In this document: one piece after another, positions 10,621 to 24,100 of the stretch | Layout: each line of letters starts with the position of its first letter | Position numbering within the stretch: the stretch's first letter is position 1 | DNA from: Rhizophagus irregularis | Lineage: Eukaryota; Glomeromycota; Glomeromycetes; Glomerales; Glomeraceae | Assembly: GCF_026210795.1 (NCBI RefSeq) | Contig: NC_089457.1 | Location: forward strand, 496,001-560,000 | Reading direction: 5' to 3' | Length of the DNA: 64,000 nt | Position numbers and translations under genes: made by a program | Notes under the pieces: model-generated | The model's database searches: none | The model's input: the letters and a program-made list of their open reading frames with translations, nothing else | What the model was told of the DNA's origin: nothing

Positions 10621-13125
10621 GAATAATTCTACTGATGACATAATTAAAGTCATGTGATTTTACATATAAAATGAATTCTGATAACAAAAAGTCAGATGGT
10701 GGAAGTTTCATATTTTAATTCTCTTTTTTTTGTAGATTTATTTAGGTTATAAAATTTAGGACTAGGTAGACTACAAAGCCTAAAACCTAAGTTATTTGTA
10801 GAGATAAATTAGTTTTTTAGTAACTAGATTTAGAAAAAAAATTTTAGTCAAAACTGTAAAATTCTAATTTTTGATTGGTTAATATATGTATCATAAATCA
10901 ATTCTTTTTAATAAATAGAGTTTAATTTTTTTATAAAATTAAAATCCAATCATAGAATCAAATTATTTAAATTTTTTTAAGTTTCTATTATAGAGGTTCT
11001 GCACCATATTTTTTATTGAACCAATTAGGTAAATATATAGAGGTCTGATTGTATATGATATATATATTTATTAATTTTCCTTTTATTTTTTTTACTATAA
11101 AATAAAACTTTAATTAATAATTTCAGTAAAAATAAAATAATTTGTAAATTTAATAAATAAATTTAATATAATTAAAATTTTAATCCATTTCTTACTATCT
11201 ATTAAATTATTTTTATATTATATATTATTTAAAAGTACTTTAAAGAGTACTATAAATAAAGTAATTTTACAATGTCTTTTTTTTTTATTATATTTTTAAT
11301 AATAGCTTTTTTTTTTACGAAAAATTATAGTCAATTCTATGTACTTTTTCTAAATACATGTATTATATATTTTTTCTTTAAATTCACTTTTTTTACTTAG
11401 TTTTAAATATACAGAAACTATATATTATATAAAATTCCTCTAAATGTACACCCTTTTTAAATAAAGAAATGCATTTAGAAAGTTGACTGTATTTATTATA
11501 TTATTTAATAAATTATTTATTTTAGTAAAATAAGATATATAAATATATCAGAAATATTATTTATTATCTTAATAAAAAATAGAAAATTTCTAAGTTTACA
11601 CGGGGTGTTTGTACACGGGTCATATAAATATAATTTTTAATAGATTAATTTTTTGTTTTTTAATTTGAAATTGAATGCTACCGACATTATACTCTTTTAC
11701 TTTTTATTCTTATTATATTACAGATAAATATATGTATTTTCACCTGCTCTGCAAGTTTACTTAAGGCATTAAAGGAGGTTTTGAATGCCGTTTTTAATCT
11801 ACTAATATGACCCGTGTTTAAACACCCCGTGTACAAATAGAAATTGCCTAAAAAATAATACCATTTTATATAATATATATATGAATTTCTAAAAGTATTA
11901 TTTTAAATTGGAAAATTACTTAAATGAAGAATGAGAAAATAAATGTAAAAAATTCTTACAAGAAAATATAGAAAATAGAAAACAAAAATTTAAAACTTTT
12001 TTTTTTTAAAAAAAAAGATTGCAAATTAAGATTTTCCATTTTTAAAATTAGGGAGTTTCGTCACTTTTCATTATCCTTAAAATTAATTCTAATGATTTCC
12101 AATTTTTCGTAAAAGTAGTTGCACTTACTAATTAATTCTAAAATACTCGCTTAAAATAAAGAATTGTATCATTTTTTTTATTTCCTAAACCTTCACAATA
12201 AAATAATGTAAAGATTCGCAGACGAAAATTTAAAATGAATAACAATCTTTTATTATTACGATGTAATACACATTAAATGTCCACTTTTTATAGACATATA
12301 TATGGACAATAACGCTAAAACCATCGTTATATAAAAATAAAAAAATACATATAGTATATATATATATTATTTCGTTTATGGGATATTGTTACAATTACAT
12401 GTAAAACTTAAGAAAGATTCCAATTTTTTTTTGCTTGGAAAAAAATTTTTTTTTTATTTTAAAAAACTTATATGTTGAAAAAAAAGATTATATAGAAAGA
12501 AATATGAAAAATAAAAATATTTACAAATCGATTGATTTTTCACTGAAAATTTTTTTTTTTACATAATTTTCTTACATCTTAAATGACATCTTAAATTTCT
12601 TTTTTCTTTTTTTTTTTTTTATATGTAATAAATAAATTAAAAAATTCTTAGTTGAAATATCAATCTATTAAAAAAAAGGTGAAAAAAAAGATAAAAAAAA
12701 AAATAATTATATTGTTGATATAGTATATTACTTTTGGTGGGTGATGAATTCATGTATGCGTTTTTTAATTAAAAAATTTTTTTTACATTTACAAAAAAAA
12801 AAAATTGTTTTTTATATATTTCGAATTTCATTGTCTTTTTTTTTTTATTTCTCCAATTTATATTAAAGGATCAACATAAAAGGACTTCTAGGGGCTAAGG
12901 ACGACTTTAAATGTTATGAATGAATCCAAAAATTTAAAAGATCAGGATTCATCAGATTGCAAAAGACGAAAGCAAGATCAAAGGAATTGTTCAAAAAAAA
13001 AAAAATAAAAAAAAAATAAAAAAATAAAAATAAAAAAAAAATTCAATTTTTTTTTTTTTTTTAAAAAATCAATCAAGGTGACGAAGACTGCATACATCGC
13101 CACATCTCTCCAATAAATACACATC
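10621..13125. other. AT-rich intergenic stretch
   Basis: No gene is visible. It holds many A/T runs and one inverted-repeat element (11597-11833). The part at 12400-13080 is almost entirely poly-A/poly-T blocks and probably includes the 3' untranslated region of the gene ending at 13126. Confidence 0.65.
11597..11833. mobile_element. 237-bp MITE-like element with TACACGGGGTGTTT ends
   Basis: The left end TACACGGGGTGTTTGTACAC (11597) and the right end, in reverse complement TACACGGGGTGTTTAAACAC (from 11833), extend as inverted repeats over about 29 bp to GGGTCATAT. If the outer TA is the target duplication, the element is 11599-11831 and of Tc1/mariner type. The interior is AT-rich and non-coding. 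The arms are among the best matched in the window, suggesting recent activity. Confidence 0.6.
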
Positions 13126-15114
13126 TTAATACTTTGTTGAGTCCATATTTGCAGCTTCAACAATTATACTATTGACACTACCGATGGTACTATGTGGTGA
13201 AGTATTTAAAATACAATTATTACTAGAAGAGGAGGAGGAGAGAATTGTAACTTCAAATTTTCTACCACATTTACTACTTAGAGTACTACAACGTCTACTC
13301 AAGGTATTTATTGTAGATTTTTTATCAGGACTTGAAGCCATACTAAATACACTACTTATGGTTGAAGGGGGAGAATAAGCAGTATCCGAAGAAGAAGATG
13401 ATGATGTAGAACTTGAAGAGGAACTTTTTGCTGTGGTATTCCATTCAACTTCAAATTTTCTTCCACTATGAGAATTTATCGTAGTATGTGGTGGTTCATT
13501 TGGATGATGATAAAGTGAGAATTTTGATGGATTTGTAGGAGTGGTAGGAGTTGAAGAGGAACTTAAATTCAAAGGTTGAGTTGGTTGAGTAGAGGTAGGA
13601 GGCATTGATAATCTACGTTGTTGTTCTTCAGTCGATTTTATATTTACTAACGAAGGTTTTTTAGATTTTTTAATCACAGCAGTAGAATAGTTATTACATT
13701 GTGGATAATAAGAACCATTATTATTAGTTGGAGTAATATTAAGATATTTACCAGAATTACCACCAACAATAATACTTGAAGAATTAGGAAGATTCTTTGA
13801 AATATTTTTATTTTCAATCTTGGAACGTTGATTTAGGTGAACAAGATTAGGAGATGAAGAAGATTGAGGTAAAATAACACGAGAAATAGAAGAAGAGTTT
13901 GAAGAAGGAACGTTAGGAGTGGTAGCTTTTGAAACCGGGATACAAGAAACATTAACGGGAAACTTTTGTTGTAAAGAAGGTAAAGAATTTCTTGAAGAAT
14001 TGGAAGGAGTATTATTACTATAAAAGGAACGACGAGATTTTGAATCACTCTTATTTGAGCAAGATTGATGATGAGAGATAGAAGTAACTTGTTGACGACG
14101 AATTGGAGGACGATCATTCTCATCATCAGGGGGTAATACAGGATGAGTGCCACCACAACCACTTGAAGAGAAACGACAAGGTTTTTGTTGACAATGACAT
14201 TTATCAAAGTAAGTAGTATCAAAATCTGCACGTTCTCTAACTATAGTAAATCTACCAACTTTACCCAACACTTCAGGTTCTTTTGCAAAATGACGAGGAG
14301 TTTTAGCACATTCTTCAAATACCGAATTAGGGGAAGAATTAGATGGGTTTAAAGGACCATTTGATAAAGAACCATTTGACAAAGGACCATTTGACAAAGG
14401 ATCAATTGGTATAGGACCATTTGATAAGGAACCATTTGTAGAACCATTTGTAGAACCATTTGACATAGTAGGACCATTTGACATAGTACCATTTGACATA
14501 GAACCATTTGACATAGAACCATTTGACATAGAACCATTTTTTGTTACAACATAAAAGTCGTGAGTATTCCCATGACATATGAAAGAATATTTTTCAGCCC
14601 CAGCTACAACATTCCTTGATTTCATTATTATAGGATCATCATCATCACACTCTCCAATATTTTCAGTTTCGGTTACAGCCTTAACACCTGAACCATCATT
14701 ATTGTTCTCAACAGTATTGTTAACATCACAATCATGATCATTGCTATTATTGTTGTTGTTATCGTCATCATTAACAATATCATCATCGTTTGATCGAGAT
14801 AAGGTTTGATGTATACGAACAAATAAAGATTTATACCAAGCCCTTCTATTATTAGTATTCTTTAAGTTACTCGCGTTACTAGTGCGACGATTATTTTTAG
14901 GAGTAGAATTATCTAAAGAACGAACCCTTCTTTCCAATGGAATAACGTTTATAGTATTATTGAGGGGAATTTTACCCATATCTAAATTATCATTGACGAT
15001 ATTATTATTAATATTATTTACATTATCTACATTATTATTTTGTTTTATATTAGGCTGAGAAGTTGTTGAACTCTTTAGAAAAGGAAAAGACCCTGCAGAG
15101 AAAGTGAAAGGCAT
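13126..15114 (-). CDS. Long disordered Asn/Ser-rich protein with SNG repeats and RFxV-like motifs
   Basis: A single open frame encodes 662 residues from an ATG at 15114. Most of it is low-complexity: Asn- and Asp-rich blocks (about residues 25-45 and 105-140), Ser-rich blocks near the C-terminus, and a tandem array of MSNGS/LSNGP-type pentapeptides (about residues 194-256). Three short motifs stand out: VGRFTIV near residue 288, SGRKFEV near 548 and CGRKFEV near 616. They resemble the [RK]Fx[VI] docking peptides bound by the CCT domain of OSR1/SPAK-type kinases. A Cys/His cluster (KCHCQQKPC) follows the first. No enzymatic domain, signal peptide or membrane segment is visible. It may be a signalling scaffold or kinase target, but that is inference. 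The gene stands alone between two deserts. No introns were needed. Confidence 0.75.
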   Translation of the reverse strand: MPFTFSAGSFPFLKSSTTSQPNIKQNNNVDNVNNINNNIVNDNLDMGKIPLNNTINVIPLERRVRSLDNSTPKNNRRTSNASNLKNTNNRRAWYKSLFVRIHQTLSRSNDDDIVNDDDNNNNNSNDHDCDVNNTVENNNDGSGVKAVTETENIGECDDDDPIIMKSRNVVAGAEKYSFICHGNTHDFYVVTKNGSMSNGSMSNGSMSNGTMSNGPTMSNGSTNGSTNGSLSNGPIPIDPLSNGPLSNGSLSNGPLNPSNSSPNSVFEECAKTPRHFAKEPEVLGKVGRFTIVRERADFDTTYFDKCHCQQKPCRFSSSGCGGTHPVLPPDDENDRPPIRRQQVTSISHHQSCSNKSDSKSRRSFYSNNTPSNSSRNSLPSLQQKFPVNVSCIPVSKATTPNVPSSNSSSISRVILPQSSSSPNLVHLNQRSKIENKNISKNLPNSSSIIVGGNSGKYLNITPTNNNGSYYPQCNNYSTAVIKKSKKPSLVNIKSTEEQQRRLSMPPTSTQPTQPLNLSSSSTPTTPTNPSKFSLYHHPNEPPHTTINSHSGRKFEVEWNTTAKSSSSSSTSSSSSSDTAYSPPSTISSVFSMASSPDKKSTINTLSRRCSTLSSKCGRKFEVTILSSSSSSNNCILNTSPHSTIGSVNSIIVEAANMDSTKY
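14345..14535 (-). repeat. In-frame tandem repeat coding MSNG[S/P]/LSNG[S/P]
   Basis: A 15-base unit repeated about a dozen times, with variants, encodes SNG pentapeptides inside the large disordered protein. The unit is periodic in all frames, which is why other long frames cross it. Unit number is likely to vary between strains. Confidence 0.8.
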
Positions 15115-18100
15115 GATGAGATAGACTTTTTTTTTTTGTTTGTTTGTTAAAAAAGAATTATTAACGAAGATTACTATTATTATAAAAAAAATAATAGTAT
15201 CCGATATATTAGGTGTAATATTAATAATTATTAAGAAAGTCTAATGATGAATCTTTTTTTAACTTTTTCGTTCAACGAAATCTTTTTTTTTTCTCAATAA
15301 TATACAAAGTGTAATATGATAAAAAGATGATAATGATGGGGAATAATTTTTTTTTTTTATCCTATTTAAAAAGTTTGTAACGCTTTTCAAGTCCTTTTTA
15401 TATAATATTATATCTACAAAAATAAGATAGGATTTTTAATATTAAAAAAATCACGTTAACCCTTTGAAAATAAACAAGTCCGGAACCGAGGTTTGTTGAT
15501 TTTTTTTGTTATTTTTTTTCCGTAAAAAAAAAAAAAGAGGTAAATCCTAATGTGATTTTGATTGATTATATTTTGTATAGAAATTCTTTCTGAAAGGGAA
15601 AAAAAGAAATAGTCTGAAATTTTTTTTTTTAGAAAAAAAAAATTTTTTTTTCTTTTATTTTCTACTACAAGAATATAGTAGACCCAGACTCCATTTTATC
15701 GATGATATTTGGAGTTTTTACTCTTCTTAATAAAATTTATAAAAAAAAAAACAATTTTTTTCGAAAGAAAAAAAAATTGTTTTTTTTGATTGAGATGTTT
15801 TTTGCTTTTTTTTAAAATTTTCGTATGTAAGTAAGTATAATTAATATAAAAAGTAAAAGGGGAGATGGAGGAGAATGAAAAGGATAGTTAAAAAAAAAAG
15901 TTAAAAAGGAAATATTTTTTATATATATGTATGATAATATATAAATAATGTATTTTATGTGAATTTTTTTTTTTTTCGATTGGAAATATTTTTGTATATC
16001 ACGAACAATTGGGAAAGTAAAAAAAGAAAAATATTGTATTGCAAAAAATAGTCTCGTAATTTTTTTTTTTTTTTTTCTGAAAAAAAATTATGACACTGTT
16101 TTTTAACGAAATAATTCAAACTACATTTCACCAATTTATAAAATATTTCTATCCACTAGAAAAAAGGTCCCTTGTTTTTTTTTTTTGTCACAGGCAGAGT
16201 ATCAGATATATTACAACAACTCGGGGTTATCGGACTTTTATCATAAACTTCATATATAAATTATTTTATTTATTTATATATTTATATTTTATAACAAATT
16301 ATTTACAATAAAGATTCTATAAATAGTGTATATAATCGATCAACAATTATATTGTTTAAATGGGATTTTCATTTCCATACAATTAATTATTATACAATAT
16401 AATTATTCTTTTTGACATTTTTTTATTTCAAGGAATTTCTCTTATTACACGCCGATGGTAAAACGGTTATCGGTTTCTCTTATATATCAAATATTGTTGG
16501 ATTGGATTATTTGGTTGTCTTGTTTTAAATAAATAAATATTTTTTTGGCTGAAAAAAAAAAAAAAAATTTTTTTTTTTTATTTAAAATAAACAATTAGGG
16601 GCTTATATTATATAATAATATTGTTCAAAAAAAATTTCTTTTTATATAAAAAAAAAAAATTTAAAATCATACAAAAAAAATTTACAATTTAACAATTTAC
16701 AAAATTTATAATTTCACACGTCTCTAGAAAATCAAGGTTTTTTTTCCCGCAAAAATAAAATAAAATAAAATAAAAAATAAAAAAAAAATGGTATAATAAT
16801 TAATACAGTAAAAAAAATACAGGAAATAAGATTTGTATAACAGTGGATTATTTACTTATTTTGATTGAGGACCCATTCGAAATACCGACATCAATTTACT
16901 ACCAAACTTGATATATTCCGCATGGCTTATTTACTATTATTATTTACTATATTAAATACTATGGATCTGAATTTGTTTACACTTTTTTTGATTTCTTTTC
17001 ACTAAAAGAATCAAAAAAGTATCAGTTTTAATTAAATCAATTCCGTTTTTTTTCAAATGATTCTAATTGAATTCGCTTATGAAAATTATTTTATCTTTTC
17101 TCCCTTATCTTATCTTTCATTTGATCCAATCAAACTCCTTAATTCAATTATTCAAAAATGGTATTCAATTATTCAAATAATTTATAATATTTTTACAATA
17201 TTTTAAAATATTTTGATTATTCCAAAATTTTTTACAATATTTTAAAATATTTTACGGTAATTATTCGAATTTTTTTTTATTCATTCGATTTATTTATCCA
17301 AGTTCCCTTTTAAAATCCTGTTCACCGAGTCTAAATCAAGGAAAGTTTCATTCATTAATTCTTTTTAAAAAAAGAAATATCGTTTCTTGTCCCCTGATCT
17401 ATTATGCATCCTTTCCCTAAACGAACCTTTGTTTAAAAAAAAACTATGACTAATATTTACTTTTTTTTTTTAACTTTGCCTCTTAACACATAAGCCTCTA
17501 AATAATTCTTTCATATATGAGTACCTTATAAATATAATAATTGCCCAAATTAACCGTACAAGCACAAACCCGCAAAAAAAAAAGAAAATTCCAATTTCAC
17601 GCTTAGCCGAAATAACTTAATTCAACCAATCAATTTGCTACAACTCATTATTGGGCTAAAAATAATGATGACACTTTTTAATCACTTTTGGTTTCATTTT
17701 ATGAGTAATTTTTTTTCTCTCACGGTAAAAAATATAACGATCTTTTTATCATATAATATTCATATAATAATATTCATATAATATTCATATGCAAAAGTGT
17801 CTTCTCGGATATCCCTTAAAGGTTGAAAAAGAGATATTTGTTGTTATTTTTTTAAAATGAGATCACGTTATTAATATGTAAATAATACGATAAATTTATT
17901 TGAGGCGTAACGTTATTTATTAATTAGTCTAGTCGGTACACTAAAACCCACTATTACCAATAAGAGTTAGTTTATATTATCTAATTAGGTCGATTATTTT
18001 AAGCAAAAGGGTTTAACCTAAGAAATTTTTAAAAAGAAATTTATATATATATATATATATATATTTATATTTAATTTATTTATATAATAATCAATATAAT

Positions 18101-21100
18101 CTTATCTTTGATTACGTTATACATAATCTATATTATAAAAATAAACGGTTAAAACTTTAAAGGTTTAGGAAAGGGTTATAATTAACGTAGATTAAATTAG
18201 ATAATGTTGGATATACAACACGGAACAGGTTATTGGTTTTTTGACCGGTTTATCTGTTATTGGTCAGTTATTTAGTTATTTCGGGTTATTTGATTTAAAA
18301 TTTGGTTATTGGGATATTACAATATTATACGGTTAGCCGGACTAGATAGACTAGGTTCGATTACTTTTTAAATACTATATTTCAGAAAATTTTATATTAA
18401 ATTATTTAGATATTAATTATATCTTTTTTTTTAATCAAATCATTCATATCTCATATAGATAATAGAAGATAAGATAGAAATACTTTTTTATATAAATTCA
18501 TTATATTTCCAAGTTTTGGATGGGCTATGAAGATTAAAATTGAGAAATGTTAATTATACTAAGCCATTTTTAATCGATTGTGTTGAAAGTCATGAAAAAA
18601 AAAAATATTATTTGAAATCAAATCCAGTAAAAGATTAAGTGAATCCCAAATTATTTTTAAATTTTGAATCGAAAAAAAAAAATCGAGTAAATCTTTATAA
18701 AATAAATTCAGTATCTATGATCTCATAAATTTTATCATAATCTACATGTTATATATTTATAATTTATTTTAAAATGAAAGGTTAGATTTAGTTAAAGTTC
18801 TTTTTCTCGCGCTGTAGATCATATACTTTAATTATTTGTATGTACATGTAAATCTGGTTGTACAATTTAAAAGAACGCGGATTTTATACAGTATAACAAA
18901 AATTCATTTATGGTAAATGTTGAACAAACAAGTACATCGCTACATCCGAATATAATATATATATATATGTTTGAATGTTACGCAAATATAAAAAAAAAAT
19001 TATTTTTTTTTTTGAAGTCTCTTCACATTTGTCCTTTTTTCTTTTTTTACTCAACATATATCAATTATATATATATATTTGTGATACATATTTTATGCGG
19101 GTAAAAAAGGGTAACTCCTCCTTATTATAAAATAAATAAATGTATTGTTATTTTTTATTTAAATTTCCTAAAATCACCATGCATTTACTTATATAACCCA
19201 TTATATGTTACAAAATCATTTAATTATGTTTAAAATGTTACATTATTTTCAAGCTTTCATTATCCGAAGAACTTCTAAATTCGGAATGGTTAAAAAAATG
19301 TATTGTCTGTCAACTTTTTTATTATATATGAAAATGAAAAGTAACCGGGAAAAAGTTGTAATCAGAAAATCTATTTCCGGAAAATAAAAAGAAATGAATG
19401 TGATTATAATATGAAATAAAAAAAAAAAAGGGGGAGTGGAAGAAATTTTATACAAAGAATTTTATTGATATCAATAATGATATTTTTATACAAAAAATAA
19501 ACGGGCTCAATCTTGCATTCCTTTTAATTTCTCGTTCGGAAAACAAAAGAAAACAAAAAGCCAAAGCCAAAAACACTTACTTAATCCAAACAGATGTTCT
19601 TCTTTAAGTATTTATTTACCAAAGTTTCTTGTAAAAAAACCTGAAACATGGTTTCACTTCTCATGAAATAATAAAAAATTTTAGAAAAAATGATTAATCT
19701 AACGTTTAACAGCCAAAATTCGGTTATTAGCGAATGATGCACGGCCCACTTTTAGTCCCTTACATTTTATTTTGACTGTCTGACAAGGCTCAAATGATAA
19801 TGCATTTAATAATTAAAAATATATATAAAAAAAACTACAATGATCAAAGTTTTTAGAAAGTACGGATTATCTGATCTTTTCGCCCTAAAAGCCGTTTTGA
19901 TAGATAAGTATATATATATACTATGTATAATAACAATATACTATAGTACACTATACTACTACTACTACTCCCAATCGTGTGAATTTAATTAAATAAATAA
20001 TCTAATCAAATTTAATTTAGTTTCATTTAATTATAAATATTCTTTGGAACAAATCCTCCGAATTTGACACATGACAAGATGTGATAAATAATAATAATAA
20101 TATGCAATGTAGATCTCCCTCAAAAAAAATTGAGAATGACATTCTATATTAATATAATAACTTATACATTCTAAGAATATATATATATTCGGGTTTAGTA
20201 AGCCAAAGGAAAAGTTCAAGTAATTTTCAGAATTTTTAAAACTTTAATATGAGTCATGATGAAATATTTTAAAACGGGGGACCTGAACCGAATGTATGTT
20301 GTCGGTTAGGTCCCAATCCAGATTAAATAAGAGTTTCAGAACTAAATTAAATTTCTAAATTAAGGGTTAGCGTAAAATTATTTTCTGGTTTTGTAGGCAA
20401 GAATTAGTAAAAAAATTATCTAAAATTAGTTATTAGTTTGAAATTTTATGAAATGGATTAATTTTATGAAATGGATTCTAACTTCTTTGTCATTGTATTG
20501 TATGCGTTGTTGCATCACGTACCGCGAAAATATTAATATTTTTTTTTTCTTTTTTTCTTTGTATTATTTTATTTTATTTTATGATATTTTTTATGATATC
20601 TTCCCAACTTTAAATTCATTGATAAATAATAATGACTTTATTATTATTATTTATTTTTTAATTTAACTTTTTTAGCATATTATATATACATAATGCTACA
20701 TTGCCGTATCGCGTTACAGAAAAATGCATTATGCAAATGATCACATTTGGTAGTACTATTATATATTATCTATAATTTCAATTAAACTTTAAAATTTTTT
20801 AAACAATGTTAATATTTATGAATGTAAACAACGAAAATTGTAATTTGTTCAAAAGAGACAAAAAAAAAATGTTTCATTGTGTTTGTTGGTATTTAAAAAA
20901 ATAAATTATAATAAGAACTAAAAAAGAATGTTCAACCCATGAAAGAAGGGAAAGTTTTTTTAAGGTTAGAGAATATTCCCACGTTCAAAATTACTGCGGT
21001 TATCGTTTAAAAAGTTCATTTAAAAGATAATGATTTTTCCAGAATTTCCAGGAACTATAAAAAAAAATTTGTAATATTTGTAAAAATTTGTGATTTTTTT

Positions 21101-24100
21101 AAAAATTCGTTATCTCAAGTTTGATTCTTCTATATCAGATACAGTTTTTTTACATAAATAAATGAGATTTTAGATGAACGATAATGATAATATTTATCTG
21201 TAACCCAGATGAATAATAAAAAAAAAGGTGGGGTGAGATAGTCATTTGATAACATGTTGTGATCTATCACAAATCGCATTGTCATTAATAAATTTGCGAT
21301 TTAAATTTCGATCGATAAAGAAAAAAAAATCATCAAGTTTTTTTTTTAATTTTTTTTTTTTAAAAAAAAAAAATGTATAACAATATCAGATATGTGGTAT
21401 GTAAAAATTTTTATTGAAAATTTGATAACTTTAATTTTTTTTGATAAACCATATTCTCCTTAAATTTTAAAAAAATTTCGACATTTCAGTCGTCATTAAA
21501 ATCATCGTCATTGCAGTCATCATTACAGTTCCTTTTTTTTGCCTCACGTAACACACAAAAAAAGAGCAATAATTTTTGAACAAAGAAATGATCTATTTTT
21601 TGCACGAGTTCTTGGATTTCAGATTTATATAATATATAATTAATTATACATTATATAGATATAATTTAAGTAAATAAACATATAAAAGTATATCAATTTC
21701 CTAATTTTATTTTTCTTCACGATGATTCATTGTACATTGTACATTAAAACTGATGTTTTTTTTTTTAAATGAAAGCTTTGACCTTTTAAAAATGGAAATT
21801 TTCATTAGGTTAAAATTCATATGTGAGCATTTTCATTCGTTACTTTTACACTGCTTTTAAAGAACTAATTAAGTAAAAGAAAGTTCTTTTAGTCTAATTT
21901 CTAAAAAGAGTATTCTATCAAAGGGAAAAATGTAAATGTTATAAACATTAGTTTTTTTTTTTTTATCATAGGAGATATTTCCCCGCAATGGGCCGAACAG
22001 CCGAAAGGTATTAACCGGGGTCCCCGGGTGATAGACTAGATGTTGGGATGTTATGATTTACCTTAATAATTTATGATTTACTTGTAATTTATTATAATTT
22101 TTGGAAATAATGGATAATTCCGGTCGGATAATCTTTATTAAGTAATTTTTTTATTAAAAAAAAAATATTTTTTGGATTTCATTTTACAAAGGTGTGACTT
22201 TTCCCCGATAATTAATAAGTTTCTTATTTTATTTATTTTTTTTTTTTCCTGCTTATAAATTATAAATATTATAAATATTATAAATAAATTTATAATTATA
22301 AATAATTTATATATCATTATACCGGTAATTGTAATAAATGTAATAAAATTTTTTAATAAATGTATAAATGAGCTTTTATATTGTTATACATTTTTTTTAA
22401 TTTTACTTAATTTACTTTTGAATAAAAAAAAAAACGGGTATTGAAGCTTATTGAAGTATTCAAAGTTGTTATTGAACTTATTGAACACAAAAAAATTGAA
22501 TACTCAGTATTTTAATCTATTTATAGATTTGCTCCAATCAAATTTTGAATGTCACGTGTAATACTTCTTTTCTTACAAATTTAGAAGAGAGATTCAAATA
22601 AAAAAAAATAATTTAATTAAACCTGTTATCCTGTTATCCTGTTATCCTGTTATCCTGTAAACCTGTAAACCGTAAACTGTAAGCTGTAATATGTTTAACG
22701 CGTTACCTTTAATCCATCCACCAATTGATAATATTGATAATATCACCTAAACATTTATCTGATCACAAATATTAATTATTGTACAGCGGGTAACATGTAT
22801 TTCATATATTTCTAATTTTATGAACGATGGGATTGTAAGGAAAATGTTACCCTTAAAAAAAAAAGGTGTTCCGTTCCGTTTCAAATATTTAACCATATTT
22901 TAAATACTCATACATACCATACATACATACATACTTATACATGTTTGTTAAACAAAAAGTTATATTCCTTGATCATCAAACACGCTGTTGTGATCTTATA
23001 TATCCTGTGTTGCAAATGCGCGATTCGTTGATTCGTTGTAGTTTTTTTAATGTACATCCATACAATCCATACAAATGATACAAATCCATATCATCATATC
23101 AATCCAGTAATACTAATTTGTAATTAATAAAACTAATTTTTATTTAGAAAGAAATGTATGTTAATTATTATAATTATTAAAAAACTCTTCCCGATCAAAA
23201 AAAAAAAAACTCACTCCCCGACAATCTATTTGATTTTGTTTTGGCGTAATAAACAAAAACGCGAAATTATTTTTTTAATCTACTCATCTACCCATGCAAT
23301 TATCCTATCCATCAAAAATCTAAAGGAGGCACAAGAAAGAGGCACAGGTAATAAGCTTAAACTTAAGCATAAAATTACATAAACTGCTTTTTTTACTCCG
23401 CTTGATATAAGTTTCCTTATCAAGTGAAAAGTTTTTTTTTTTCTAGATATCATTAATGGCATAGCAAAATGATATTGCCTATTAAGAATAATTGTATATG
23501 ATAATGTTTGTTGTACTAAATTTCCGCCATGTAATATTAAAAATTCGCGCCAACGAAAATCTCAACTTGCGCAGCTCTTTTACTTATTTTAATATATTGC
23601 CTATTAAAAATGTACAACTTCAAAAAAAAAAAACCCAAGTCAATCTTGTCATGCAAATCTATTTTGTAAATCTATCGACTAACAAACCTCAACCCCCCCC
23701 TTTTTTCCCTAATCTCTCCATATGATCAAAATATATTATTATGTACATATTTTGAATCAATGAACAGTTTTTGAGTTAACAAAGAAAAAATTGAAAGGCT
23801 CACTTGATATAAATTTTTGATAATTGTTTACTTTTGGTTAAAAGTTGTACTTTTTTAAAGAATTTGTACAACTTTTAAAAAAAAGTTTCACCCGCTTTCC
23901 CAATTACAATAAATTTAGGAAATTTATACTTTGTAATTGGTTTTATAATGTAAAAAAAAAAAAAATATTATTAATGTGTGTGATAGTTAATGTTTTAATG
24001 TTTTCGGGTATCTGGTCATTAATAATTAACGAATTAGGAAAAAAATAATTATTTATTATTATTAATCGTTGTAAAAAATTGTCGCCTAATTTTTAAGGAG

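Noticed and set aside
10260-10711. Two minus-strand frames opposite the Lys/Glu-rich remnant
   Set aside because: Phe/Leu/Ser-rich shadows of the Lys/Glu-rich plus-strand sequence.
13833-14537. Alternative frames inside the large disordered-protein gene
   Set aside because: They arise from its tandem repeats and Asn/Ser codon bias; the 662-codon frame explains the region.
16090-16311. Plus-strand frame of 73 codons in the second desert
   Set aside because: Phe/Ile/Tyr-rich, spans a T-run, no recognisable protein and no neighbours.
18335-18365. tRNA-like B-box word (GGTTCGATTAC)
   Set aside because: No A box at the right distance and no cloverleaf pairing could be drawn.
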